A DNA stretch of 64,000 nucleotides, taken from NCBI GenBank assembly GCA_035079385.1, contig JAVHKY010000034.1, positions 372,001 through 436,000 of the forward strand, given 5' to 3'. Made by a program: the position numbers and the translations under genes. The notes under the pieces are model-generated. The model was given only the letters and a program-made list of their open reading frames with translations. It was not told the origin of the DNA and did no database searches. The DNA comes from Aspidiotus rigidus (Eukaryota; Arthropoda; Insecta; Hemiptera; Diaspididae). Shown here piece by piece: positions 1-11,810 of this stretch (positions are counted from its first letter, which is position 1; every line of letters begins with the position of its first letter).

Positions 1-1500
1 ATTCGTTCAAGTCATTTTGTAATATTATACAAATTACTATTTTCAAAGTCAATTTCATTGAGACTATGTCAGAATTTAGAAAAAAAATTACCGGACACAG
101 AGTAATTCATTGAAGTCGGCGGTTTTGTAGTTGCAAAAAATGGACTGCATCATCAGTCAAACAATATTCCATCTATAGCAAGTAGCGCTAGTGTCGTGCA
201 CAACAAATATAAGACAAAATTGAAGTGCGACGCGCCGGGACTTTTCAAAATTTTTGTAAACAATGATGATTTCACAAACAATTTTGCCTTCCTTGGTTGG
301 CAGAAGAATTTTCAGAATGTTATTCAGACAAGTTCTCACGTCTTTACAATTGAAAGTTGTTGAATATTATGGATTGCAATTCAATTTTCTAAAGATACGC
401 AAGTGAAAAAAATAATCTTACCTGATACTAGAACATCATCATCAGTTATCCTCCATATAATTCATATACTGCAGCACAACATACACCATTACAAAAAAAC
501 AAACACAATTACGAAGCAAATACGTTACGCTAAGTATGAAATAATTTCGAATAAAATTTATTTCACTGACACGATAAAAACGCACTTGTAAAACAAATTT
601 CTTGAAAAAAATTTACACACGAAACTTTGAAAACATTTTCTCTAAAAGTTTTTTTTGAAAACATTTATCAAAATTACAGATACTTTACGTTAAATATGAA
701 ATAAAGGCACGATCACTGTTGCAAACACGGATTACGAGCACTAAAATCTCGGATTTCAACGACACTCACGAACAGCCATCATTGATGATAGCAACGCACA
801 AACTGAGGTCCCTGATCGAATTTTCCTGCCTACCCAAGTTTGGCTCTTTTACGACGACAACAACAACAACGATAACTGATGAATCACTAGTCATCACAAT
901 GGTATCGGTAATGAACCATGAAAGATAAGCCCAAATTAGGAAATTCCAAAGGGATACGGTTCTGTTATCGCAACTCTCGACCAGTCACAAGTCTTAATCA
1001 TAAAGGCAGATGGGAAATGTCAGATGAATAGTGGGTCGCAATGCTGGAAAATTTCATCATGTTGAAAACTGCCGGTATGTCTTTTTTATTGCCCTCAATG
1101 CCGAGAATGATGGAAAAGAAAAAGTTATTTTTCGGAAACCCCGTCGACTGATATCTTGACAAGTTTTTTTTTAGTGTTTTGAACAAAGAAACATAGCCAT
1201 TTTTTGCTTCCGCCCGATATCGGGTCGCTAGTACACAACAGTGATTGTACTTGAACTACGACGATCTAAGAAACAAGATACAAAAAATAAAGAAAAATCG
1301 ATTTTTTGTAATTTTTTTTTTTTTTGATTTCACATTTCCACACGGACCGACGCAGGTCCAAATCTCATTACTCGTGTGATTCAATGAAACTGAACGAAAT
1401 GAAAATGAATTGGACGCATTTCACACGAAATATACTAGTAAAGAGTACAGTATACTAAGTTTAACTCAGAATTAAAAATTTTTCGAAATTCTTAAAGTAT
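1..1500. other. Non-coding, nothing recognised
   Basis: The short open frames here have no recognisable motif, no cysteine or hydrophobic pattern and no plausible partner exons. The sequence is AT-rich with homopolymer runs. I see no gene, RNA gene or mobile-element core. Confidence 0.5.
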
Positions 1501-2210
1501 CGTAAGTCAAGGCTACGCCTATCTTATGACGTCATCAAAGGGTTTAGAAACCGTCGTTTCTTTTCTTTGCAGTCGCTCGGCGATGTAGATGAAGCCGAGT
1601 TATCAGAAGATCCGCTCGTCCTCTGGACCGTCTGTCTATGATTCGTCGGTGTATATTTTAGTACCAATTTTAATGACCTGCCCTCCCCCATTCTTTCGAC
1701 GTATGCCAGCTAGTCCCTTCGAATGTTTCTAACAGGGAACCTGTTTCATCGGCGGGGGGGAGGGGTTCTTCGGAAAGAAAGTCAGCCGCCTGCCGTCCGT
1801 CCGGTCGGCAAAGCTCAAAGCTCAAAAATATTCTAAGTCCTCTTCCACCTCGAGAGTGGAAATTTTTCCACGCGTCCCTCCCATCATGTATAGCTTTGGG
1901 GGCGGGGCCTGTGACGTCACAATCTGATGACTTCATAGGTCAGCCTTGTGACGTCGTAACCTGAAGACGTCTTAGATCGGTTTTTAACAGGGAAACTGTT
2001 TTATCGGCGGTATTTCGAAAAAACAACGTCCGCCGTCCCACCGGCCGGCAAAAACCGAAGCTCGGAAATTTTCCAAGTCCTCCTCCTATCATATGTAGCT
2101 CAAGAGTGACAAAACATTTTCAAGTCCTCTCCTGTCATATATAGCTCGAGGATAGAACTTTTCCCAAGTCCACCTCCTATCATAATCTACATTTTTCAGA
2201 TCTTACGTGT
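1500..2210. repeat. GC-richer dispersed repeat with two related sub-units
   Basis: Two related blocks start at about 1716 and 1980, each with an AACAGGGAAnCTGTTT core followed by ATCGGCGG, a CCGTCC...CGGC(A)AA stretch and an AAGTCCTC(C)TCC tail. GACGTCA motifs recur (about 1530, 1910 and 1950). The pattern 'bulk GACGTCATC, then GGACTTGGAAAA, then CAAGCTATA...GATAGGAGG' on either strand returns at 35.9-36.1, 46.1-46.35 and 46.88-47.05 kb. This marks a dispersed, probably non-autonomous element family. No coding capacity is seen. Confidence 0.5.
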
Positions 2211-2439
2211 CCCAAAAACAGATTCCCTGCCACTTCTCGTGTAACTCCGTAAAAGAACCAGTGAGTTTTTGTGGTGCTCATCAATTCATACTTGCATAGT
2301 AATTTTCAGAATAAAATCAAGTTCCTAAAGCACCTTCTGGGCTTCACAAACTCAAAAAGCTCTAAGCTCTGGCCTAGTTAGCATGTTTGGAAATACGTTC
2401 TTGTTAGAGGGAATGCAAATATCAGCTCCCCAGGCAAAG

Positions 2440-4031
2440 TTGTAACATTTCAGTCTTTCGAACTGTCACTACATATGGTCGTGATACGAAAGAAGCTGAT
2501 TTTGGGTTTAATAGAGGAAGAAGAAGTGGTAATGTACCCGGCAATGGAAGGACGCTTGAGATGAACCCGGTTGCACTAAAACTCAAGGGGCTTGTAAAAC
2601 TCCACAAAGCGAACCGTCCGATGAGACCCCTGGTCAAGAGCATTCAATCACCATGCTACAAGATAGCAAAGATCGTAGCCACATTCCTGAAAGAAAACTA
2701 CCAGTTTGCACCCAGACGAAGTATCAGAAACAACGGAGAGCTGATTGAGCAACTGAACAAGTTGGAAATCAGGAGTAACGACAAGCTGATATCCTTTGAT
2801 GTGGCAAATATGTTTGGTACCATACCGAAGGAGGAACTTCTTACTCTGCTAAAAAACAACAGATACCATGGGAACCCCCAATGGGCCGAAGTACGCCAAC
2901 ATAGTGGAAGAGATCTTGAGCCAGAACTACTGCCGCTTCAATAACAGGTTCTACAGTCAGGAAAGGGGACTTGCGATTGGGATCACCGCTGTCACCAATA
3001 CTGGCGGAGATATTCATGAATGACATGGAAAACAAGATATTGAAGGGCAGCAAGTTCAGAAACTCGATCAAACACTGGGCCAGATATGTAGATGATATCC
3101 TAATTGTGTGGTCAGGAACTGATAGACAGGTGGATCTATTCCTTTCAGAAATGAATGCGATGAATGAGAGCATCAAATTCACAGTGGAAAAAGGCAATGA
3201 GACCATCGACTATTTGGACTTAACACTCACAATGGAGAACAATAGGATAGAATACAAAATCTACAGGAAACCGACGCATACTGACACCATCATCCCAAAA
3301 GACTCCTACCACCACCCCAGGCACAAGTTAGCGGCAATCCAGAACTACTGCTATCGGGCAATTTCTATCCTCAAGAACAACGAAGAAAAGAGGAAAGAGA
3401 TCGAGATAGTAAAGCAGATCGCAGAAGCCAATGGCTACCGCAGATGTGTGGTGGAGGGAGTCTTTGGGAAAATGGAAACAAAGAAAGGAACCCATGATAG
3501 CATAGTGAGAAAGTACTCCGGATCGATACCATATAAAGGAAAGTACACGACAAGGTGATAAAGGCGTTCAATGGCAACGATGTGACTGTGGGTATCCAGA
3601 ATAACCAACCCATGGTGAAGAGAATCATCAATGACCAGACGGAACAAGAAGACAAGGAAAGCTTGAGCGGAGTGTACAAGCTCAGTTGTGAACAGTACGA
3701 GGGGATCTATATCGGTGAGACTGGGAGAAAGTTTGAGATCTGGAGAAAGGAGCACAAAACGTCGAGGGAGAAAGAAGATGGCAAGTCACTGTTTGGGAAA
3801 CACTATAACGAAGAAAACCATGATGGAGAGGAAATATTTGAAGTCTTATGTAGAGAATCGCACAAAGAGAAGAAAACTCTGGGAACAAATGGAGATTGCA
3901 AAAGCCAAGAGGGAGAAAGCCTGCTTCTTGAACAATGTAATCACATTTGGCAGCGAAAAATTATTCGGCCTGGTGATTGGACGAGAGAAAAAGAACGGAA
4001 CCAACCAATGAGACGGCAGGAATCCAGGTAG
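2440..4031 (+). mobile_element. Penelope-like element PLE-1, decayed RT plus GIY-YIG endonuclease
   Basis: Three consecutive frames carry one polyprotein-like product. 2561-2944 has the RT thumb/finger text GLVKLHKANRPMRPLV and motif A SFDVANMFGTIPKE. 2971-3558 has LGSPLSPILAEIFM, the catalytic ARYVDDILIVW and the downstream YLDLTLT...YRKPTHTDT block. 3555-4031 has the GIY-YIG nuclease core (VYKLSCEQYEGIYIGETGRK). The order RT then GIY-YIG is diagnostic of Penelope-like retroelements. Frame changes near 2950 and 3555 and the missing N-terminus show a dead copy. A fragment of a close relative lies at 47.69-47.89 kb on the other strand and truncates gene copy G. Confidence 0.92.
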
Positions 4032-4330
4032 CCAATGGAAACGCAGCATTTAGGACAATACATTGAACCAATCACAAAGCAGTATGTTTTAGCCAATAAG
4101 AGCACAATGTCATATTATTGTAAGAATAAGTTTCTAAGAAGTGAACCAATCACAACACAGCATTGTTATAGCCAATAAGATCACAGTGTTATACTACAAA
4201 AACTCATGGTTAAGGCCTTGTTCTCCAGTTGCGACACAACTGATGATGGGATAACATTCGAAAGTACTCTTGTATAAGCAACTAATAAAGTAGATTTGTA
4301 CAATTGAAAAACCGTTTTTCAATATTAGTG
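4032..4330 (+). other. 3' non-coding end of PLE-1 with a degenerate hammerhead-like core
   Basis: Downstream of the endonuclease is a direct repeat of 'ccaatcac ... agccaataag' (about 4070-4110 and 4145-4180). At 4237-4260 there is CTGATGA, about 13 nt, then GAAA. This is the spacing of the conserved core of a hammerhead ribozyme, but stem II pairs weakly. PLE terminal repeats commonly carry such ribozymes, so this is read as a decayed one. Confidence 0.4.
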
Positions 4331-4559
4331 CTCTACTTACACCTCACTCACTCATTATGAGTTCCGATAACTGTATTTCATGTTAAAATCACGAAATTTG
4401 GAACTAACGTTTAAGATACTTGAACGAAAAATTTGTGCCATGGCACCACGGTCCAAACCCTATAGGGACTCCATAATGGCGGGTTGCCTAACTGGAAGGA
4501 GTTCTTGCATTATGAATGCACGAAATATTCCTTTTGGTTCGCAATTGATGTGGATTCTT

Positions 4560-5210
4560 ATGTAATTCGGACCGCCAAATTTAAAAAAAATTACCAAAAA
4601 ATTATTCCGATATTTTAGGGACGCCGAGGGGCTGATAACCCCTAAAATAGGGGTAAAATTGAAGTGACATATTTCAACATATTTGCACGAATATCCCTAT
4701 GAAATTTTCCGTAGAATTTGGGAAAAATACTAAAAAAACTCTCCGATCGTCCAAAGAGCCCAGGGGCCTCTCCTCTCGAACAAAAAAACAAATTGATGAA
4801 AAAATATTTTGTGTTTTTTGGAAGAATCTCAACGGGTTCCGAAGTAGAATTTAGCGCAAAATCCGTAAAAAATAGCGAAAAAGAGCTCTTGGAGGGGGTT
4901 GATGGGGCACAAACCCTGGAAGGTGATGAAAATTTCTTTTTTCCAAGTTCAACAAATTCTTAGTGTAAAATTTACTATAGAATTCGGAGAAATGGTAAAA
5001 AAGTTGCTGGAGGTCCCTGAGGAGGGGTAAGAGGACTTAAACCCCAAAACTCGAAGTAAAAAATTCAAGTTTTTGAGAACATTCAAACGGATTCTTGTGT
5101 AAAATTTACCGTAGAATTCAGAAAGAATCCTGAAAAAAATCTCATGACTCTTCGAGGGGGCCGAAAGGAATGTAAAGCCCCTATGGCTCAAATTTTTCGT
5201 TCAAGTGTCT
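4560..5210. repeat. Degenerate tandem repeat, about 150 bp unit, 4 copies
   Basis: A unit containing 'gtgtaaaatttaccgtagaatt...gaaaaat..tgaaaaaa.tctc' followed by 'gaggggcc...cccc' recurs at about 4690, 4840, 4970 and 5095. Copies have diverged by small indels. The open frames here run through the repeat and are not genes. Confidence 0.6.
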
Positions 5211-6150
5211 TAAACGTTTGTTCCAAATTTCATGATTCTAACATGGAATGCAAGATTGATCTCATAATTTGCACTAAGCCGCCGGACTGTTATTCTTCTC
5301 CTCTCACGGAGCTCGAGTTTGAAATTGTTCAAATCAAATCCAATATCGCTCTCCTTCTTGATATCAGTGATCCAAAGAAGAATCCAGAGATCGGAAAATT
5401 AAAAAGAATGACCGTAAATTGTGTGTCCTGATTAATTGTATTAAATCCAATTACTCTCGCTATTCTGAGAGAGCTTCGACAAAAAACACAGAGTCGAAAA
5501 GAAATTCAAATCTCTTACTTTTAGAAAACGAGTTTCAAGTTCGAGACAGCACAATGAGTAGGAGGTGGCATTTTTGCAAAAACTCGGCCATTTTCGAGGT
5601 ATTCTCATTGAAATTTAAGCTGACTGGAAAAGAAACGCGTCGTATATTAAAACAGTCCAGCATGTACAGCAAGAAAAAACCCTAACCTCTTTATTAGTCT
5701 ATGGTCGTTGTCGTAATTTACGTCTGGTCTCACAATTAGACGTTCTCGGGCACGTATGTGTGCTCGTACTAGATCTAATTCTCCGTAATATGAAGAACCA
5801 ATTCTCGTCACAACCTCTCTGCTGTCGCGAACAATTGATTTTTCTACCACAAGAGCTTTTTTTCATCAGCGAGGTCTTATACCGCTTCGAAGAATACGAG
5901 ATAATTTCGACAAATTTTGACTATTAAAAAAGAAAAATGTTTCACTGTCTTGGAAACTATATGTAGGTACGTAAGATCACCTAGGTATTTTAATCAAGGT
6001 GATAGATTGTAACAGCACCGATATTACCGCACATCTGCTCGAGTTTTATGTATTTTCATCAAGAAGTTGATAAAAAGTTGTACCTAGAGGAAAAATCTGA
6101 AATATACGACTACGTAACTTTAGGAAAATTAAACGTATAAATTTTCTTTT
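5210..6150. other. Non-coding, nothing recognised
   Basis: No recognisable coding region, RNA gene or inverted-repeat element. It may be the intron upstream of the transporter exon at 6157, but no further transporter exon was seen in it. Confidence 0.4.
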
Positions 6151-6156
6151 GCGTAG

Positions 6157-6604
6157 GTGTTCGAAGGGGCGGCAACGTGTTTTTACGCTTTCATCGGATT
6201 CGATATAATTGCTACGACCGGAGAAGAAGCGCATAATCCGAAAAAGTCCATTCCTATGGCCATTATTTTAAGTTTAGGTATAATTCTTATTGCGTATGTG
6301 ACTTCGTCCATGATGCTAACGCTTATCAGTAAGTACACGCAGAACCCTACTTCAGAATTGAGCTCAATCACGATTGAAAGATGTAATAAATTTAAAATTT
6401 ACGATTGATTTTTTTCGCAGTTCCGTATGACGAAATTTCTATTAACAGTGCATTAGTAACGATGTTCGGCGAGGTGGGAGCGCGCAAATGCCAAATTATC
6501 GTCGTTATCGGGGCCTTAGCAGGTCTTACAGTCAGCATGTTCGGCTCCATGTTCCCGATGCCGCGCATAATTTACGCCATGGCCAAAGACGGATTATTAT
6601 TTCG
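6157..6604 (+). CDS. Cationic amino acid transporter (SLC7A/CAT type), two internal exons
   Basis: Two exons of a multi-pass plasma-membrane transporter for arginine, lysine and ornithine. Exon a (6157-6328) follows a pyrimidine-rich TTTTGCGTAG acceptor. It carries [21 protein letters not shown] and a [11 protein letters not shown] membrane segment, the signature of the CAT family. It ends in phase 1 at a GTAAGT donor. Exon b (6421-6604), after a TTTTTCGCAG acceptor, reads [32 protein letters not shown] and [16 protein letters not shown] and ends at GTACGT. Both match the middle of CAT proteins (about TM6-TM8). No other exon is visible in the window. Introns may be long, or this may be a duplicated gene fragment. 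No stop or frameshift interrupts the two exons. Confidence 0.85.
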
Positions 6605-7690
6605 GTACGTCTACTTCTATACAGTACTTAATCTGTTTATTGAAGCATCGCACAAAAAATATTGCTTTTATCGCGAATAAACGAACGCGAACGACTCGAC
6701 ATAAATACATTCCGAAACTACTTCTTATTCACGTCTGGTATATATAAAAGCACTCAACCATACAAACAATTGTGAAAAATTTTTCTCGTATAAGTACGAA
6801 GGAAGATTAATGTACGAACATCTAGTCAAATTTTATGGTGAAAAATCGCGCTTTTTCGGCTGTAGGCAATGAAACAGCTTTCCTCAAGTCCATTGAAAAA
6901 TCCCATACTTGCTGGCGTCGAAAGTGGGGTTTATGTGGAAGCCTTGAGAGATAATTTTTGAGAGAATACACAACAAATAAATTCATTCCTCGATGAGAGA
7001 ATAAGATCTGGAATATTTTTGAAATTAAAGCTATATTATGAGACACAGAATCCAACTGAATCCATTTTTGAGGTTCTTTGAAATGATGATATATATAGTA
7101 GATATAATTACTGCCCCTCGATCTGAAATGGTAGGAAGTTCTATGTTCGTTTAACATTATTGAAAAGTACTCCTCCAAAAAAGTTGAGTGTGACTACCCG
7201 ATTAAAATACTACACTCACTCAAGGTTGACTGAGAGACTGACTCTGTACGCGGTGAACAACTCATGAATAGTGAATTTGTCTCTCATGGAAAATCCCTGA
7301 GGAAAAAAATTCATATAGTTGCTCGATACAGCTACCAGTTAAGAATAAGACTGAGTTGCCATGCGCCTCACGGACTGTTACGTAACAGAAATTCATATTT
7401 TCATTTTTTTTTTGTTTCAAAAAATAAGATCTGGAGCTCAGAAATCTAGATTTTCTCTATGTCAATATCTGGAAACCAAGAGAGCATCTTTATTTCACTC
7501 AGATCTGGAACTTGAGAAATTTATATCCTTTATGCTTGTCAACCAAAATGCGAAAATATACCTGCAAATAATATTATAATTGTTCCCAGCCAAAATAATG
7601 ATAGATAACTGAAGGAATTGAGATACATTTGATCAAAAAGTTCATCAGTCTTCACGGTTGTAGATTACATGCATCACCATTATTGAGGTA
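6605..7690. other. Non-coding; possible transporter intron
   Basis: The expected next CAT exon, a hydrophobic stretch with the conserved glycine-rich loop, is not seen. Short open frames are unremarkable. Confidence 0.4.
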
Positions 7691-8340
7691 TCGAGCTGTG
7701 GAGTGATAGGTTGCCATTCAAAGTACGCAGTAGGTCGTCGAAGTCAGAGTCAAACCCACACCATACGCACATAGGTAATATCGTTTTCATATCTGGCCCA
7801 AAATCTTATGCGGTTACGTTGTACAGTTCCCTCCAGGTGGTCAATTTTCAGACGGTTCATGAACACGTCGGCATCCAAGGCTCAGGGAGGACTTCCCATT
7901 GAGAGTCCATGGAGAAACTTGTAAGTTTCATACCCGAAGACATGAGGTTCTTGAATTCGGAGATGAAATCTGGATGGAGGTTCTTGTTTTCTAAGTGTTC
8001 AACTTTAAGTTCAATAAAACGTATCGTACAACTGGGGTTTTGGTGAACACATGCTAGCAACGCAACGTCGAAAGATATAAGTATAGACCCTGTTCAAAAA
8101 TGGATATTTTTCAGTTTGGTAGCGAGGTCCAAGTAATTTTTTACCAAGTATTTTGGATGAAAATCAGCTCCTGGGTGAAAGCAAATAGTGAGGTATTTGG
8201 CCAGTTTGAACGTGGGTTCGGAATAGAACGCGACGAGTGTTTTGTTTATGAATTTTGATCTATTTAGGTAAGGAGTAGATGGTCGCAGTAACCTTGTACA
8301 ACGAAGGAAGAGTTTTTGACATGTTTCATGTCTTTACTCT
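7690..8340 (-). mobile_element. Penelope-like element PLE-2, heavily decayed RT fragment
   Basis: Reading the minus strand across frames gives successive PLE RT blocks: LPK.IKIHKQNT, VAFYSEPTFKLAKYL, ISFDVA (motif A), a helical block ending in HPDFISEFKNLM, then MGSP and DADVFMNRLKI, and finally FWARYENDI where an active copy has YVDD. At least two stop codons and several frame changes occur, and the catalytic aspartates are lost. No GIY-YIG part is seen downstream. Confidence 0.7.
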
Positions 8341-8390
8341 GCCCTGATCCCTACTTTGAAATTTAGCGAGTGGCCCTCCCCTTCCCCGGA

Positions 8391-9525
8391 CCAGCGAGTG
8401 CCCCCTCCCGCGTTACCCTCGTTACTCTGTGCGTGATTCAAAAATCTGCGAGTTCATCCCCCAATTTCTACCGGCCAGTTTTTATAATGAATTTTCGTTT
8501 AATATTATTAAATGTAATTTATGTAAATTTTTTATTTCATATAATTTAAAATGTTGATTTGAATATTTAAATTTATTTTCAATATTTAATTTAATTAACA
8601 AAATATGATTATTTTATAAATTTTAATTTTATAAATTTCTATTTTATATTCCAGATAACTTTAATCAAATGATAATATTTAAAACTCCTAATCATACTGA
8701 ACCAGAATGATATTTTCAATTTTTTTATTCAATTTTACGTTCAATTAACAATAAGTTATTAGGTTTATTTGGAGAAAATTTAAGATTTATTAGTGAAATT
8801 TATTTATAATAATTTTTTTCATCAATAATATAAAATATTAATTATTTTAATTTATTTGTATTAAAATTTTTATTTTCCAGCATACTAGTCTTAAACTAGA
8901 CTTATAATAGACAAAGAAGTCCCCCCTTCATCCTCGTTATTCCGGGGGTGATTCAAAAATCTGCGAGTTCATTCCCCGAGTTCACACCGGCCAGTTTATA
9001 TAATGAATTTTTATTTAATATTATTAAATGTAATTTATGTGAATTTTTTAATTTATTAAAATTTAAAATTTTGATTTGAATATTTAAATTCAAGTTGAAT
9101 ATTCTGATTTAATTAACAAACATGATTATTTTATAAATTTTAATTTTATAAATTTCTATTTTACATTCCAAATAACTTTAATCAAATAATAATATTTAAA
9201 ACTCCTAATCATATTGAACCGGAATGATATTTTTAATTTTTTAAAATTCATCCAATTAACAATAAATTATTAGGTTTATCTATAACAAATTTGAGATTTA
9301 TTAGTAAAAATGATAATTTATTTTTTATTTCACAAATTAATACTTTATTTTTAAATTATATAATATTAATAAATTTATTGTTTTTAATAATATAAAATAT
9401 TAATATTATTTAAATTTTTTTTTGTATCAAGATTTTATTAAAATTTTTATTTACTAGCTTTATACTAGTCTTAAACTAGACCTATAATAGACAAAGAAGT
9501 GCCCCCTTCATCCTCGTTATATACA
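8391..9525. repeat. Two tandem AT-rich units, about 525 and 580 bp, plus a partial third
   Basis: Each unit opens with 'gcccc(c/t)tc..cgttac/attc', then GTGATTCAAAAATCTGCGAG and ACCGGCCAGTTT. A very AT-rich body contains 'aatatttaaaactcctaatcat'. Each unit closes with ACTAGTCTTAAACTAGAC...ATAATAGACAAAGAAGT. Starts are at about 8391 and 8917, with the third head at about 9496. The body resembles insect mitochondrial DNA in composition but I could not assign it. No gene is seen. Confidence 0.6.
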
Positions 9526-9597
9526 ACAAGTCGGTGGGATAAAATAAATAAATTTTCGCAAATTGAAAAGACGAAATTTGGTAAATACCAACATTTC

Positions 9598-10254
9598 TCA
9601 AGGCTTCATAAACATAAGCGAACAAATGTTGCGCGCATTCTGTGCCCACATCGCGCATGTATAGACTGCCGAAACTCCTTTCATTCGATTGGAATGAAGT
9701 TTCTGCATCTTTTTCTCTGAAATAAAATCTCCTTTCTCCACGTATACATCAACAATGCCAACATTCCAAGTTACACCGTTCAGATAAACTGCTTTTTTTG
9801 TTGTTGGACACTGGCAAAGCCGAACTTCTTCACGAAGGCGCAATCTTGATGATTTCACAGCGTACTTTTTCATCGGTTGGGCCAATGTACCTTCGGCGAA
9901 CGCAATTCCGTTGAATTCGAATACTTTCTCATAGACAAGACATATTCACAAGCACGTCGTAATTGTGGCTCAGTTTCCCAACCACAAAATTCCTCCACGG
10001 TTTCTCCATTCGGGTTCTGAGGTGGAACTGGAAGATGAAATGTGTATCAATTATATTGAGCTGCTTAGGGCATTCTTCTAAAGTAGGTAAAGATTTTTAG
10101 AGCAGTGAGAGTTGGAACAATCATAATTCTTCGTACCTTCAATAATTTCAAGGACGCCGTTGATATTGAACTTTTTCCATGGCTTTGACTCGGAATAAAT
10201 TCCATTCAGTTGAATAATAAATGAAACTAGCGGTATCAAGTTGAAGCACTTCAT
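9598..10254 (-). pseudogene. Cysteine-rich secreted family, copy A, broken
   Basis: Exon 1 is 10254-10137: a start codon, a hydrophobic signal (NLIPLVSFIIQL), then the family ESK/ESR cut region, ending in phase 1 at GAAG|GTA. Exon 2 is 10027-9598 after a CTTCCAG acceptor; the intron is 109 bp. Exon 2 keeps EEFCGWETEPQLRRAC, PMKKYAVK, LCQCPTT and DVYVEKGDFISEKKM. A one-base loss or two-base gain near 9935, just after the RRAC block, throws it out of frame. The C-terminus also lacks the paired-cysteine tail. It is most like copies B and C. An assembly error could mimic the frameshift but not the lost tail. Confidence 0.8.
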
Positions 10255-10386
10255 TATGGAATTAGATGGGTTTTCGAATGATGAAAAATCGGGATCGAAT
10301 GATTATCTGAGAAAAGTCAAATTTCAGACAAGAAAGCAATTTTTTTCGACGCCCTATAATTCTAGTTTTTCATTTTAACTGAGCCG

Positions 10387-10407
10387 TGTGATAGTACAAG
10401 TGATAAA
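10387..10407 (-). promoter_or_regulatory. Conserved upstream element of copy A
   Basis: On the minus strand this reads close to TNACCACTTGTATCATC. The same element lies 100-190 bp upstream of the ATG of eight family copies. Copy A has a slightly diverged form. Its role as a promoter element is inferred from conservation and position only. Confidence 0.45.
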
Positions 10408-10569
10408 CCTAAAATACATAATGATTTTCGCATCATGGCACTAAAACAAATATTTACACACACGCAACTTCAAGATACCAGATACGGCTACCCGAATTAG
10501 TTGAGAAGATTTTCAATTTTTCTTTAAATTTTATTTTCACGAGCTGTCAGCTAGACTACTGGGGTTATT

Positions 10570-11810
10570 CAGCTATTGAGTAATTATGTTATTACTTAGA
10601 AAGGCAGTAAGGAAGGTGAACTTTTTATAAATTAATGTTGAGTGGAATTGATGGAGACATTCAAGTGTTGGAGTGAAAGTTGGCCAGCTGTGGGGATGAA
10701 TACCAGGAGACGAGGATTTTTTTTGAGACGAAGGCGTTTGTTGATGGATTGATTCTTTCAAACTGTGTTCCATGATGAGTGAAAGGTGGTGATTTTTACA
10801 GTTCAGGGATGAACGGGGGAATTATTAGTCATCCGAGTGAAGGAGGTAGCTTGTTTGGTGGCTTGGTCAACAGCGTCATGTTCGGAGAGGTCGAGGATCC
10901 ATATATAAAAACTAATTTGGGTGGAATTAATTCGATCTGTCGCCGAAAGAGAAGGAGGCCTGGGGCTCGAGATTTACGTAGGTATAAGAAAGATACATCG
11001 ACCGATGTTTTAGTCCACGGATCGTCACTCTGTTTTGTCGCCCCCCAATATGCGGTCCGTAAGGAAGGTGAACTTATTATAAATTAATTTGAGTGGAATT
11101 AATGGAGACAATTAGGTTTCTTTAAATGTTGGCGTACCGGTTGTGGGGATGATGACAAGGAGACGAAGGAGTTTGTTGATGGATTGATTCTTCCAAAGTG
11201 TGCTCCATGATGAAAAAAAGGAAGTGATTTTTATAGTCTAGGGATGGGCGGGAGAATTATCAGTCGTTCGGGTGAAGGAGGTAGCTTGTTTGGCGGCTTG
11301 GTCAAGAGCGTCATGTTCGGAAATGTCGAGGATCCATATGAAAATTTATTTGGTTGTTAATTGAGTTAGTGCGAAGTAGGAGGAGAATGCTTTGTATGAT
11401 TGGGTTAGAATTGTATGGGTCTGTAAGGGAGGGGAGAGAGAGAGAGAGAGAGAAATTTGCCATTTGGGGGTAATTGGGAAAGGTGAGAGTGTGGTTAGGT
11501 GGTTAGCCGAGTAAATGTCAGCAAAAAGACGCTCGATGAGTGGAGTGTTAACATGTGTGGTGATATAATCGATACCTATTGAGAAAAGTAAAACACTAAA
11601 CACTTTGCTTTGAGAGACTCCGTTCTGGACCAAGAGAGGGCAGGAAGTTATTTCATGGATTCTTACTAAAAGGGTTCTTCATTAAGATAAGTTTTCAGAA
11701 TATTTAAGAGGTTGCATCGGAGACCAATTTCGTAGAGTCTAGCCAGACTCGAGGAAAAGCTTCCTGGGTCGAAAGAGGTGGAGTATAGGCAGGGTTTGTT
11801 GATCGAACAC
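10570..11810 (-). mobile_element. Decayed LINE with RT and RNase H remnants, locally duplicated
   Basis: In minus-strand order, about 11770-11640 reads RLYEIGLRCNLLNILKTYLNE and 11633-11346 reads NGVSQSKVFSVLLFSIGIDYITT followed by a FAD(D) block. This matches RT motifs of an I/Jockey-like non-LTR element. Downstream, SEHDAVDQATKQATS (about 10890-10850) resembles the C-terminal end of a LINE RNase H (GNExADxLAK). That end occurs twice, at 11350-11059 and 10912-10608. Between the two copies lies a short PLE scrap (10960-11040, plus strand, YKKDTSTDVLVHGSSLC). Stops are frequent. Confidence 0.6.
11430..11453. repeat. (GA)n microsatellite
   Basis: A GGGGAGAGAGAGAGAGAGAG run inside the decayed LINE RT. 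Confidence 0.8.
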
